Shown here piece by piece: positions 1-7,665 of a stretch of DNA of 54,139 bases. Below the pieces are notes generated by a model. It did no database searches. It was given only the letters and a program-made list of their open reading frames with translations, and had not been told where the DNA came from. Numbering within the stretch: the first letter of the stretch is position 1; the number at the start of each line of letters is the position of its first letter. The position numbers were made by a program, and so were the translations under genes. Origin of the DNA: JAPHTQ01 sp050295975 (GTDB taxonomy: Bacteria > Pseudomonadota > Gammaproteobacteria > Thiohalomonadales > Thiohalomonadaceae); NCBI GenBank assembly GCA_050295975.1, contig JBNKQR010000016.1:1-54139 (forward strand). The letters run 5' to 3'.

Positions 1-695
1 CATAGCTCCGCTTCGGTGTCGTTGATAATGCCTTCTTTTGTGGCGGTGTTGATTAACCAGTCACCGAACGGAGTATCATCAAAGCGCTGTTGCACCATTG
101 GTACAACGTCGATGCGGATATCTGACAGACCATGTTCTCGGCAGAGTGCAGGCAGGTGCCGTCCGGCAAGGCCGTTGGGACGCATGAACAGGGTAAAGAA
201 CTCCATCAGTCGGCGTTCCAGCCGGGTATCGGAAAAATCGACACTGGCACTGGGCCAGTCGGTATCGACCAACACGACGCGCCCGCCGGGTCGGGTCACC
301 CGAATCATTTCCCTGACAATGGCATGTTCATTTTCTGGAGGAAGGACTTGAAGCAGACGTTCGGCGCGGCTGCTGGCTACGCTGTTATTTTCCAGCGGCA
401 ATTCCTGTGCAGGGCTATGATGGTGTTCGATCCAGTCAAGGCAGCCTGCCTCTTCAGCTGCCTGTTGTGCCTCGGACAGCATGTTACCGTCGGCATCGAC
501 GCCAATCACCTTGCCGTTGTTTCCAACCAGCTCTGCCAGGGGGACAGTGTCGACGCCCGGTCCACAGCCGATATCGAGTACCGTGTCGCCTGAGGAGATT
601 GCCATGTGGTCATAGCTTAACTGTTTAAAAGCTCGCATCTTCTCAGCCACTTTTTTCAGGTAATCCGAGGTGACGTAGCCGTTATCCAGTGACAT
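1..695 (-). CDS. Class I SAM-dependent methyltransferase (3' end outside window)
   Basis: I translated the minus strand from the ATG at 695-693. It gives an open frame to the window edge beginning MSLDNGYVTSDYLKKVAEKM, about 231 residues, with the stop outside. Residues about 40-50 read VLDIGCGPGVD, the glycine-rich SAM-binding motif I of class I methyltransferases. Further on, a V-I-G-V-D-A-D stretch fits the acidic end of strand 2, and a RVTRPGGRVVLVDTDW stretch fits the post-motif region of UbiE/arsenite-type methyltransferases. The substrate cannot be named from sequence. The gene is divergent from dinB, with about 120 bases between the starts. The six-frame reading in the other direction gives only shadow frames. 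Confidence 0.8.
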   Translation of the reverse strand, partial: MSLDNGYVTSDYLKKVAEKMRAFKQLSYDHMAISSGDTVLDIGCGPGVDTVPLAELVGNNGKVIGVDADGNMLSEAQQAAEEAGCLDWIEHHHSPAQELPLENNSVASSRAERLLQVLPPENEHAIVREMIRVTRPGGRVVLVDTDWPSASVDFSDTRLERRLMEFFTLFMRPNGLAGRHLPALCREHGLSDIRIDVVPMVQQRFDDTPFGDWLINTATKEGIINDTEAEL

Positions 696-815
696 TGCAT
701 ATTCCTTTTCTGTGTGATTCTTGATGTGGTCGTTCAGGGTCACGGGACGTGCATTGCCTGCTGTGTCTATGCCCGTTACCATCGTCGTTTCCCACTCTTT
801 GTACCGGATTTCTTC

Positions 816-1979
816 ATGCCACGGCAAATCATTCATGTCGATATGGACGCCTTTTTTGCTTCGGTGGAGATCCGTGAACGGCCCGAGCTGGCCGACAGAC
901 CGGTGATCGTTGGCGGACGGCCTGATCAGCGCGGAGTAGTGGCAGCGGCCAATTACATCGCTCGCCAATATGGTGTTCATAGTGCAATGCCAACTTCGAC
1001 CGCGTTACGTCTCTGCCCACAGGCTATCGTGCTGCAGGGACGGCATCGTCTCTATGCGGAGATCTCGACGCAGATTCACGCCATTTTTTCCCGTTATACC
1101 CCACAAATTGAGCCACTCTCCCTCGACGAAGCCTTTCTCGACGTCACCGCCAGCATCCGCCTGTTTGGCCCTGCACCAAAGATTGGCAGGGCGATCAAAC
1201 AGGCGATAAAGGATGAACTCAATCTGGTCGCTTCGGTGGGGGTGGCACCTAACAAGTACCTGGCCAAGCTGGCCAGTGACGTGGATAAACCGGACGGTTT
1301 CGTGGTGGTGAAAGAGGAGGAGATAGCCGATTTTCTTGCCCCACTGCCGGTAAGTCGTATTTGGGGTGTGGGCAGAGTGGCTGCTAAAACCTTCAACAAG
1401 CTGGGGATTAAGACGATTGGACAACTACGTGATTACTCGCCGAAGCTGTTACAACACCACTTCGGGAATAGTGGTGAACACTACCTGCAGTTGGCACAGG
1501 GCATCGATGAGCGTCCGGTGGTATCTGAGCGTGAAGCGAAGTCCGTATCGAATGAAACGACCTTTGCTGTTGATATCAGCGACGAGGAGGTGATGCTGGA
1601 GTGGCTGCATGCCCTGACCGAGCAGGTGACACAGCGGTTGCGCAGCCAGAAGCTTCAGGGGCGGACGATTCATCTTAAAGTGAGGTTGTCAGATTTTACG
1701 ACTCTAACCCGATCCCACACGCTTGAAGACGTGACGGACGTCACAGCTAAAGTATGGCAAATAGTAAGGGAATTGTTTTACAATCGCTTGCCGAGACCCC
1801 TGCAACAGGTTCGTTTGTTGGGGGTTGGTGTGAGTAACTTCGATCAAGAGGTGGCTAGTGGACAGTCCGATCTGTTCGATGACCCTCAAAGTAGTCGGCA
1901 GAAAACCCTGGATGCGCTGCTCGACACAATGCAGTCTCGATTTGGTCGAACCGTGGTACGGCGCGGCAAAAAGCCCTAA
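816..1979 (+). CDS. dinB: DNA polymerase IV (Y-family translesion polymerase)
   Basis: 387 aa from the ATG at 816. A longer frame opens at 714, but the family N-terminus MPRQIIHVDMDAFFASVE begins here. Y-family catalytic carboxylates are visible: D9 and D11 in HVDMDAFFASVE, and D104/E105 in PLSLDEAFLDVT. A helix-hairpin-helix thumb region follows (RIWGVGRVAAKTFNKLGIKT), then the little-finger domain. QSDLF at about 350-354 matches the beta-clamp binding motif but lies 33 residues before the C-terminus rather than at the very end. The protein should carry out error-prone synthesis past DNA lesions. No clear LexA box was recognised upstream, so SOS control is unproven. A terminator follows at 2000. 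Confidence 0.96.
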   Translation: MPRQIIHVDMDAFFASVEIRERPELADRPVIVGGRPDQRGVVAAANYIARQYGVHSAMPTSTALRLCPQAIVLQGRHRLYAEISTQIHAIFSRYTPQIEPLSLDEAFLDVTASIRLFGPAPKIGRAIKQAIKDELNLVASVGVAPNKYLAKLASDVDKPDGFVVVKEEEIADFLAPLPVSRIWGVGRVAAKTFNKLGIKTIGQLRDYSPKLLQHHFGNSGEHYLQLAQGIDERPVVSEREAKSVSNETTFAVDISDEEVMLEWLHALTEQVTQRLRSQKLQGRTIHLKVRLSDFTTLTRSHTLEDVTDVTAKVWQIVRELFYNRLPRPLQQVRLLGVGVSNFDQEVASGQSDLFDDPQSSRQKTLDALLDTMQSRFGRTVVRRGKKP

Positions 1980-1999
1980 TAGCCTGAGACTATAGTCAC

Positions 2000-2024
2000 A
2001 AAACGCTTATTTAGCAGCGTTTTT
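2000..2024 (+). terminator. Rho-independent terminator after dinB
   Basis: AAAACGCT (2000-2007) pairs perfectly with AGCGTTTT (2016-2023) around an 8-nt loop. The T-run merges with the end of the stem. It lies 20 bases after the dinB stop. Confidence 0.65.
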
Positions 2025-2139
2025 GCGGACTATAAGCATCTTTGTTGCGAGTTGTTTCACAACGAGAATTGATTTTAATCACTATTATTTTCCTCAACAT
2101 AGGATGTAATGAGCGCCAGGCGCTCGAGGAGAACCCAGC

Positions 2140-3537
2140 ATGAACATCCCAGCATCGGTTAATGAATGTCTCACCCGGAGTAACGGGCACTTCAAGGGAC
2201 GGGAAACTGCCGCTGCAGGAAGCTTTGTCGAAACTGTGAAGCAGGCGGCTATTCCGCTCAGCACAGTTGTAAAAGCGGTGATCCTGAAGAGCGGCAAGGC
2301 CCATTTGATGGCCATCGTCCGTGGCGACCAGAAGGTCGATCTTCCTACTATCAACAAGCTTTTCAAACGCGAATTTGTCGGTTGCAGCGAAACTGAGACT
2401 GCTGCGATGCTGACAGATTGCGATATCCACGCCATTCCGCCACTGCCAGAGGCATTTGGGATGCGCGCCATTATGGATAAATCCATCCTTGATATGGAGC
2501 AGGTTATCTTCGCCACGGGCGTGCCCGGTCTGCTTATCAGTGGCAGCTTAGAGGACTTTGTCCAGTTGCAGGAGGATACCTGGAAATCTCATCGCATCAC
2601 GATGGTGAATGGCAAGGGCAATGGTACGAAGTCAGCCATGCGTAGCAAGGTGGAGAAGGTGGATAAGCTGCCTGCCATGCCTGGACTGGCTGCCGAACTA
2701 ATTCGTATCCGTAACAACCCCTATGCACACGCCAGCGAATTGGCCGCGGTAATTGAGCAGGATCCGAGCCTTGCGGCACAACTGCTGCGCTATGCCACCT
2801 CACCGCTGTATGCCTATCAGGGCAAGCTGGAGTCGGTGGAGCAGGCGATCGTTCGGGTTCTGGGTATGGACTTCGTACTCGATATCGCTTTCGGTCTGGC
2901 TTTGGGGAAGGCCTTCAACAATCCTAAGGACGGCCCCCTGGGTCTTAACAGCTTCTGGAAACATTCGGTCTACTGTGCCGCTCTGACCCAGACACTCTGC
3001 AACTCTATCGAGTTCACCCGCCGTCCGCCCGCAGGTATGGGCTACCTGGCGGGTCTGCTGCACAATTTTGGCTTCCTGCTGCTGGGCCATATCTTCCCGA
3101 CCCAGTTTGTCCGTCTGAACAAACTGGTGGAGGAGAACCCGGAGCGTGACATTCTGGAGATGGAGCGTGAGGCGGTAGGCGTAACCCATACTGAGATGGG
3201 TGTTTGGTTGATGGATGCCTGGGATTTGCCTCGGGAGATCATTAATGCAGTATCCGGTCATCATGATCCGGAATTCCACAATGCCTTCTCCACCTACGCC
3301 AACTTGATCTACATCGCCAACGCACTGCTTAAGCGTCATGGCATCGGTGATGCGCCTGGTACGGATATTCCGGAGAAACTGCTGAAGGAGTTCAAGCTGA
3401 CCGAAGAGCAGTGTGAGGCCGCACTCGCTACGGTTCTGCAGGGGAAGGATGGGCTGGATTTCGTAGCGGCCAGGATGTCACTGGGTCTAGCAGCAAAAGG
3501 TTCATCTGCAGGAACTATTCGGAACAAGGTCGCCTGA
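2140..3537 (+). CDS. YbaK-like deacylase domain fused to HDOD signalling domain
   Basis: 465 aa, with GAGGAG about 10 bases before the ATG. Residues about 20-145 resemble the YbaK/ProX aminoacyl-tRNA deacylase fold: TVVKAVILKSG, HLMAIVRGDQKVDL, then the family-like GMRAIMDKSILDMEQVIFATG segment. Residues about 168-375 are an HDOD domain: VDKLPAMPGLAAELIRIRNN, IEQDPSLAAQLLRYATSPLY, a W-K-H-S segment and AGLLHNFGFLLLGH, with a late GHHDPEFH. HDOD domains are non-catalytic HD-like modules of bacterial signalling proteins. The YbaK part may sense or edit aminoacyl-tRNA or may be a binding module only. The call is secure at domain level, and the cellular role is unknown. Confidence 0.85.
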   Translation: MNIPASVNECLTRSNGHFKGRETAAAGSFVETVKQAAIPLSTVVKAVILKSGKAHLMAIVRGDQKVDLPTINKLFKREFVGCSETETAAMLTDCDIHAIPPLPEAFGMRAIMDKSILDMEQVIFATGVPGLLISGSLEDFVQLQEDTWKSHRITMVNGKGNGTKSAMRSKVEKVDKLPAMPGLAAELIRIRNNPYAHASELAAVIEQDPSLAAQLLRYATSPLYAYQGKLESVEQAIVRVLGMDFVLDIAFGLALGKAFNNPKDGPLGLNSFWKHSVYCAALTQTLCNSIEFTRRPPAGMGYLAGLLHNFGFLLLGHIFPTQFVRLNKLVEENPERDILEMEREAVGVTHTEMGVWLMDAWDLPREIINAVSGHHDPEFHNAFSTYANLIYIANALLKRHGIGDAPGTDIPEKLLKEFKLTEEQCEAALATVLQGKDGLDFVAARMSLGLAAKGSSAGTIRNKVA

Positions 3538-3543
3538 TTCCGA

Positions 3544-4302
3544 TCAATCGCAAACGTCGCCGGCGTCCAGTCGGCAGCGTTTGCGGTCTACCCACATCGC
3601 AGCGCCAAGTCTGGCACCAGTGAATTGCGTTTCATACAACTCTGCATCCACCAGTGAAGATCTGCGTAGATCTGCACCGCTAAAATCAGTGTAATAGAGA
3701 TTGGCTTTAACCAGCTTTGCCTTGTAGAGATTGGCCTTACGTAACTGGGCCTTTTCCAGCGATGCACTCTGCAGATCACTCTCCTGCATGTCTGCACCGT
3801 TCAGAATCGCACCGTCGAGTGTTGCCTGTTTGAATTTAGCCAGTTGCAGCCTGGCTTTACTTAGATTTGCGCGGTCGAGACGACACTGATAGAAATCACT
3901 TTCACTTATTTCCGCTTCTGAAAGATCCGCATCACGCAGGTCAGCGCGATCCAGCTTTGCGCGCTGCATCTGTACCCGGTGCAAATTTGCCTTTCGCAGA
4001 TCAACACTCAGCATGGAGGAGTCGTGCAGGCGTGCCTCACTCAGGTTGGCGCCAGCCAGGCGGGCGAAGGAGAAGTCGCTGCCAGAGAGGCGGGCGCCAC
4101 GTAGATTCGCATTTTCCAGATTAATTCCCTTAAGGACTGCGCCGCGCATATCGGCCCCCGCCAGTTGCGCCCCCCGTTTATCGCAGCCACTCCAGTTGAC
4201 TGCGGGGGCCGGTGGGTCGTCGCAGGCGGCCAAGGCCAGTGCGGGAAACGCAAGTGGCAGAGCACACAAGATTGGCAGTAATAGTCTGTTGCAGAAAAGC
4301 AT
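3544..4302 (-). CDS. Secreted pentapeptide-repeat protein
   Basis: 252 aa. Residues 1-26 form a signal peptide (hydrophobic LLLPILCALPLAFPALALA, then ACDD). Four cysteines flank the repeat region (CDDPPAP, W-S-G-C-D near the N-terminus; KRCRLDAGDVCD at the C-terminus), which could form disulfides in the periplasm. From about residue 45 to 235 almost every fifth position fits A(D/N)LXX, for example ADMRGAVLKGINLENANLRG and ANLYKAKLVKANLYYTDFSG. This predicts a right-handed quadrilateral beta-helix of roughly nine coils. It is convergent with the HDOD gene, with only 6 bases between stops and no terminator seen. Function is unknown; some cytoplasmic relatives mimic DNA, but this one is exported. 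Confidence 0.88.
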   Translation of the reverse strand: MLFCNRLLLPILCALPLAFPALALAACDDPPAPAVNWSGCDKRGAQLAGADMRGAVLKGINLENANLRGARLSGSDFSFARLAGANLSEARLHDSSMLSVDLRKANLHRVQMQRAKLDRADLRDADLSEAEISESDFYQCRLDRANLSKARLQLAKFKQATLDGAILNGADMQESDLQSASLEKAQLRKANLYKAKLVKANLYYTDFSGADLRRSSLVDAELYETQFTGARLGAAMWVDRKRCRLDAGDVCD

Positions 4303-4421
4303 GAAATAACATCACTCCGTTTCTCTTAATCTAAGGGATGAATCGGGTTAATACTAGGGCTGTAGGGTCATAGGCAGGCGATTACGCTATGCTGTAGCCA
4401 AAGTGAACGGAGATTTATGGC

Positions 4422-4862
4422 TTGGATAGTGTGGCGATGAAAACAAACCAAGAGGGCCTGCGACGGCACTTCCGTAAAGTTGCATGGAGTGTAGTCCTGG
4501 TTGGCCTTGTTTCAACGGTGAATGCCGAGCCTGCTGGACCTGCATCGATCCAGGTGCCGGATGTCCGTGCCAATATCATGAAGATGCTGCAGCAAGCGCA
4601 GAGCATGGAAACTGAGGGTGGTGAGGATCTGTTCGTCGAGGCAGAGCGACAGCAAAAAGAGAAAGATCAACCCTCGGCAGCAACGATTGAAGAGAAAAAA
4701 GAGGCGAAAAATCCTGTTGTGGTTCCCGCTGAAAAGCCCAAGAAGAAGGCCGAGAAACACGTGGAGTTACCCGTGAAGGAGATCGTCATCGAGAACATGG
4801 ACGATTTAAAGAAACTCGCTGAGGAGTTGCGCAGGGCCAAAAAACGCCAGACCGGGCAGTAA
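4422..4862 (+). CDS. Exported Lys/Glu-rich small protein, unknown function
   Basis: 146 aa from a TTG at 4422, or 141 aa from the ATG at 4437. GGAG at 4409-4412 is well spaced for the TTG, while the ATG has no clear ribosome site, so the start is undecided. Residues about 20-35 are hydrophobic (VAWSVVLVGLVSTVNAEPAG), a probable signal peptide cut after VNA. The rest is charged and low in complexity: EERQQKEKDQ-type runs, repeated EKK/KKKAEK, and a C-terminal stretch DDLKKLAEELRRAKKRQ predicted to be helical or coiled-coil. No family was recognised. Confidence 0.6.
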   Translation: MDSVAMKTNQEGLRRHFRKVAWSVVLVGLVSTVNAEPAGPASIQVPDVRANIMKMLQQAQSMETEGGEDLFVEAERQQKEKDQPSAATIEEKKEAKNPVVVPAEKPKKKAEKHVELPVKEIVIENMDDLKKLAEELRRAKKRQTGQ

Positions 4863-4871
4863 ACTGCCCGG
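4852..4871. repeat. 9-bp perfect inverted repeat over the stop codon, between convergent genes
   Basis: CCGGGCAGT (4852-4860) and ACTGCCCGG (4863-4871) flank AA. The TAA stop of the upstream gene lies in the loop. On the minus strand a T6 run follows about 7 bases beyond the stem, so it may help to end transcription of the DUF1015 gene. It is not a textbook terminator. Confidence 0.45.
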
Positions 4872-4885
4872 CAGTGGCGGAGATA

Positions 4886-6127
4886 TCAGTCCAGCAGATG
4901 TGAGACCAGGCCGTCGGCCAGCTTGGGCTCAAACCAGGTTGATTTTGGTGGCATCACTTCACCGGCATCTGCTACTGCCATCAACTGTTCCATTTTGGTC
5001 GGGTAGAGGGAGAAGGCGACCGCCATCTCGCCGCTATCTACGCGCCGCTCCAGCTCCTTCAAGCCACGAATCCCACCGACGAAATCGATGCGTTTGTCGC
5101 GACGAGGGTCACTGATGCCGAGGATTGGATCGATAAGGTTGTCGGCCAGCAGGCTGACATCAAGCTGCCCTACCGGATCATTGGCGGGCACCCGATCGGC
5201 ATTAATCCGCAGGCCGTACCATTTGCCCTCCAGGTACATCCCGAATTCCTGATTGGTTTGTGGTTTAACTGCCTCAGCTGCTTCAGTGACGCTGAAGCGT
5301 TCACCGATCTTTTGCAGTAGTTCTTCCTTGCTCAATCCGTTCAGGTCAGTAATGACCCGGTTGTAGTCGAGGATCATCATCTGGTCATCGGGGAAGATCA
5401 CCGAGAGGAAGTAGTTGTAGGGCTCTTCACCAGTATGTGCGGGATTGGCTGCCTTGCGCATCGCCGCAACGCGGGAGGCGGCAGCGGAGCGGTGGTGTCC
5501 ATCGGCAATGTAGATGGCAGGCATCACATCGAAGGTGGAGGTGATGGTGTCGATATCTGCTTCGTTGCAGACCGGCCAGATGGCGTGACTTACGCCGTCA
5601 TCGGCGGTGATATCGAACTCCGGTTCACCCGCGGTGATTCTCTCAACCAGTGCATCGATGGTCGCATCGTGGCGATAGGTGAGGAATACCGGCCCGGTCT
5701 GGGCGTTGAGGGTATCGACCTGGCGTACCCGGTCATCCTCTTTGTCGGGACGGGTGAACTCATGCTTACGGATACGATTGGTGTCGTAGTCGGGCACAGA
5801 AGCGGCTGCCACCAGACCGATCTGCTGATGCCCGCCCATGATCAGGCGATAGAGGTAATAGCAGGGCAGGGCGTCCTGTTTAAGTACCCCTTCGGCGATC
5901 ATGTGATCAAAACTCTGTTTGCCCTTGGTGTAGACGCTGGCGTCGTAGGGGTCGGTGCCCTCTGGCAGGTCGATCTCCGGTTTGGAGATGTGCAGGAAGC
6001 TCCAGGGACGTCCCTCGGCGCGGGCGCGGGCCTCGCTGCTGTTGAGAACATCGTAGGGCGGTGCGGCGACATCAGCAGCACGGCCCGGAGCGGGGCGAAG
6101 GCCGGCGAAAGGGCGGATTAGCGACAT
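4886..6127 (-). CDS. DUF1015 family protein
   Basis: 413 aa, beginning MSLIRPFAGLRPAPGRAADV and followed by AAPPYDVLNSSEARA, the hallmark N-terminus of DUF1015. Later family features are the conserved YRHDATIDALVERI region, AIYIADGHHRSAAASRVAAM (a His-rich motif in the middle of the protein) and the C-terminal LYPTKMEQLMAVADAGEVMP with PPKSTWFEPKLADGLVSHLL. Length and full-length similarity fit an intact member. These proteins are often found beside serine or phosphoserine metabolism genes, but no such neighbour is present here. The biochemical function is not established. It heads leftward, ending against the small exported protein. Confidence 0.9.
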   Translation of the reverse strand: MSLIRPFAGLRPAPGRAADVAAPPYDVLNSSEARARAEGRPWSFLHISKPEIDLPEGTDPYDASVYTKGKQSFDHMIAEGVLKQDALPCYYLYRLIMGGHQQIGLVAAASVPDYDTNRIRKHEFTRPDKEDDRVRQVDTLNAQTGPVFLTYRHDATIDALVERITAGEPEFDITADDGVSHAIWPVCNEADIDTITSTFDVMPAIYIADGHHRSAAASRVAAMRKAANPAHTGEEPYNYFLSVIFPDDQMMILDYNRVITDLNGLSKEELLQKIGERFSVTEAAEAVKPQTNQEFGMYLEGKWYGLRINADRVPANDPVGQLDVSLLADNLIDPILGISDPRRDKRIDFVGGIRGLKELERRVDSGEMAVAFSLYPTKMEQLMAVADAGEVMPPKSTWFEPKLADGLVSHLLD

Positions 6128-6204
6128 TGAGCTTCCTTTTATTTAAGACGGGTAAACAGAGGGCATATTGGAAACCATGCCACCGGCACAGGTCAACCGA
6201 TGGC

Positions 6205-6495
6205 TTACTCTTTCTTTCCTTCTGCTCCCAATACTGACTCGAGGCTTTGATTGGGGGAGGGCGGCAATTGTAGATGGAACCCGCGCTGCTTGAGGTTTTC
6301 CAGGACTTCGGCTGGTTTGCTACGGGCCATTTTGCTGTCCGGACCGAGTTCCAGTTCCATCGCCTTCTCTGGCAGACCAAATCCCTTCATGACTTCCGGC
6401 GGGACACACTCAAAATCATCCTCCTTCGCCAGAAAAAGATAGAGCTCCGCGGTCTTCTTGCTGCGGTAGATGTGGCAGTTGATGGTATCGGCCAT
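6205..6495 (-). CDS. YcgL domain-containing protein
   Basis: 96 aa. CHIYRSKKTAELYLFLAKED, VPPEVMKGFG, AMELELGPDSKMARS, VLENLKQRGFHLQLPP follow the order of the gammaproteobacterial YcgL domain (CxIYRSxK, MKGFGxPxxAM, GxxLQLPP). The C-terminal tail (PNQSLESVLGAEGKKE) is short and polar. It sits 9 bases downstream of the Rieske-like gene and in the same direction, so the two are probably cotranscribed. The biochemical role is uncharacterised to my knowledge. Confidence 0.87.
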   Translation of the reverse strand: MADTINCHIYRSKKTAELYLFLAKEDDFECVPPEVMKGFGLPEKAMELELGPDSKMARSKPAEVLENLKQRGFHLQLPPSPNQSLESVLGAEGKKE

Positions 6496-6504
6496 GTTGT
6501 TTCC

Positions 6505-7095
6505 TTAATTAGCAGGGACGGGATTATCGCCGCTAGCCCCTACCTCCAGCAACTCCCCATCCAGTTTATAGGTGGGGATATCCAGATTGCGTGTCGCACC
6601 CTGGCCCTTAAACACCCGCCCGGCGGCGTCGTACCAGGAGCCACCACAACTATCACGGAACCCCCCAGGCCATGGCTTTAGCGGGGCAGCCGGTGCGTTG
6701 CCAGCGGCGACCCATTGTAGCGGGCAGCCCAGATCGGTCCCCCGGTCAAAGGCGACAAACAGCTCAGGACGCAGGCTGCGCCCTGGAGAGGGGAGATGGG
6801 CGGGCTGACGGGCCTCAACGGAGTCCGGGTCGAGCAGCTGGTCGTTATGCCGGACGAGTTGTATCAGCTCGACTTCGCTGCGTCGGAGTAGTAGCAAATT
6901 GCCGCCTTGCCAGGGGATACGCTGGAACTGGCCGACCTGTGTCAGTGGGAGTCGCAGCGTTGTCAGGCGGGCCGGTTCCGTCTCAGCCTGTTTTTCGGTG
7001 GCGGTGAAGAGAACGTAGATGGTTATGGCGAAGGCTATCAGGAAGAGCAGTTTGACCGCCAGGCGAAGGAACAGGCGTTTCGGAGTGTCGTGCAT
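6505..7095 (-). CDS. Membrane-anchored Rieske-fold protein lacking cluster ligands
   Basis: 196 aa. Residues about 11-31 are one N-terminal hydrophobic anchor (FLRLAVKLLFLIAFAITIYV), then a soluble domain outside the membrane. The end of the domain follows the Rieske layout. At 119-124 GTDLGC stands where C-T-H-L-G-C is usual, and at 148-153 DSCGGS stands where C-P-C-H-G-S is usual. The following WYDAAGRVFKGQGATRNLDIPTYKL matches the region after the second Rieske box (F/YD..GRV..GPA...L..P.Y). So both cysteines that form the Rieske disulfide (C124, C150) remain, but both cysteine and both histidine cluster ligands are replaced (G119, D121, D148, G151). The fold call is my reading by motif alignment. 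It probably has a structural or binding role, not electron transfer. It lies between two small genes on the same strand. Confidence 0.65.
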   Translation of the reverse strand: MHDTPKRLFLRLAVKLLFLIAFAITIYVLFTATEKQAETEPARLTTLRLPLTQVGQFQRIPWQGGNLLLLRRSEVELIQLVRHNDQLLDPDSVEARQPAHLPSPGRSLRPELFVAFDRGTDLGCPLQWVAAGNAPAAPLKPWPGGFRDSCGGSWYDAAGRVFKGQGATRNLDIPTYKLDGELLEVGASGDNPVPAN

Positions 7096-7123
7096 GTGAA
7101 GCCTGCGCTATGCGGCGCGGGGG

Positions 7124-7336
7124 TTACTCAAGTTCGATTTTTGCGGAGACTTCCATCAGCTTGTCGTAGCTGGTGTCCAGATCGCCCTTGATGCTTTGCA
7201 GTTTCTGGATGACGAGATGTAGTTCGGTTTTCTGCGTCTGGGTATCGCTGTCGATGCCGCTTAGCAGTTCAATTGCTGTTTCGAGGCAGAACTGGGCATC
7301 ACTAAGGTCATGTTGTGCGTTCTCTAGTCCGTTCAT
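7124..7336 (-). CDS. Small helical protein, unknown function
   Basis: 70 aa, MNGLENAQHDLSDAQFCLET onward. It is acidic, with no hydrophobic segment and a regular heptad-like pattern (LSDAQFCLETAIELLSGI, LVIQKLQSIKGDLDTSYDKL), predicted to be all helical, perhaps a coiled-coil hairpin. It is 28 bases upstream of the Rieske-like gene on the same strand, which suggests an operon 7336-6205. No family was recognised. Coding is supported by the tight spacing and sensible amino-acid composition rather than by homology. Confidence 0.55.
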   Translation of the reverse strand: MNGLENAQHDLSDAQFCLETAIELLSGIDSDTQTQKTELHLVIQKLQSIKGDLDTSYDKLMEVSAKIELE

Positions 7337-7665
7337 TTACGTCAACTCCGGGCTACCGTATGTTTTGGTCAATGATTCATCATTATTGTCATCGTAGCTA
7401 TCACGATTTGTAATGCTTTGGTTCCCTTAGAGGCAGTTATAGCACCGCCTATCGTCAATTTCCTTATGAACAGCAGGGAAAGTGTATCAGGGTTTTCCCT
7501 AACTGTCCCGTGGCTCCGTGCGAGTGCTGGTTAGTGGCCGAGTGGTTTGATATGACATACAATCGACCGCGGTTACACCACAGAAATAGCGTACGATTTC
7601 CACCCAGTCTTCGTTGGTGGGAACGGTTTTAAACGATACGAAAAAGAAATACAGGAGTCCCCCCG
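7337..7665. other. Intergenic region between divergent operons
   Basis: This stretch of 329 bases lies between the small leftward gene and soxB and should hold both promoters. No convincing -35/-10 pair was identified. The only dyad seen is GGGAAA (7476-7481) with TTTCCC (7494-7499), which is weak. A purine-rich ACAGGAG ribosome site precedes soxB at about 7652. Confidence 0.4.

Noticed and set aside
5435..6121. 228-aa plus-strand open frame
   Set aside because: Antisense shadow of the DUF1015 gene.
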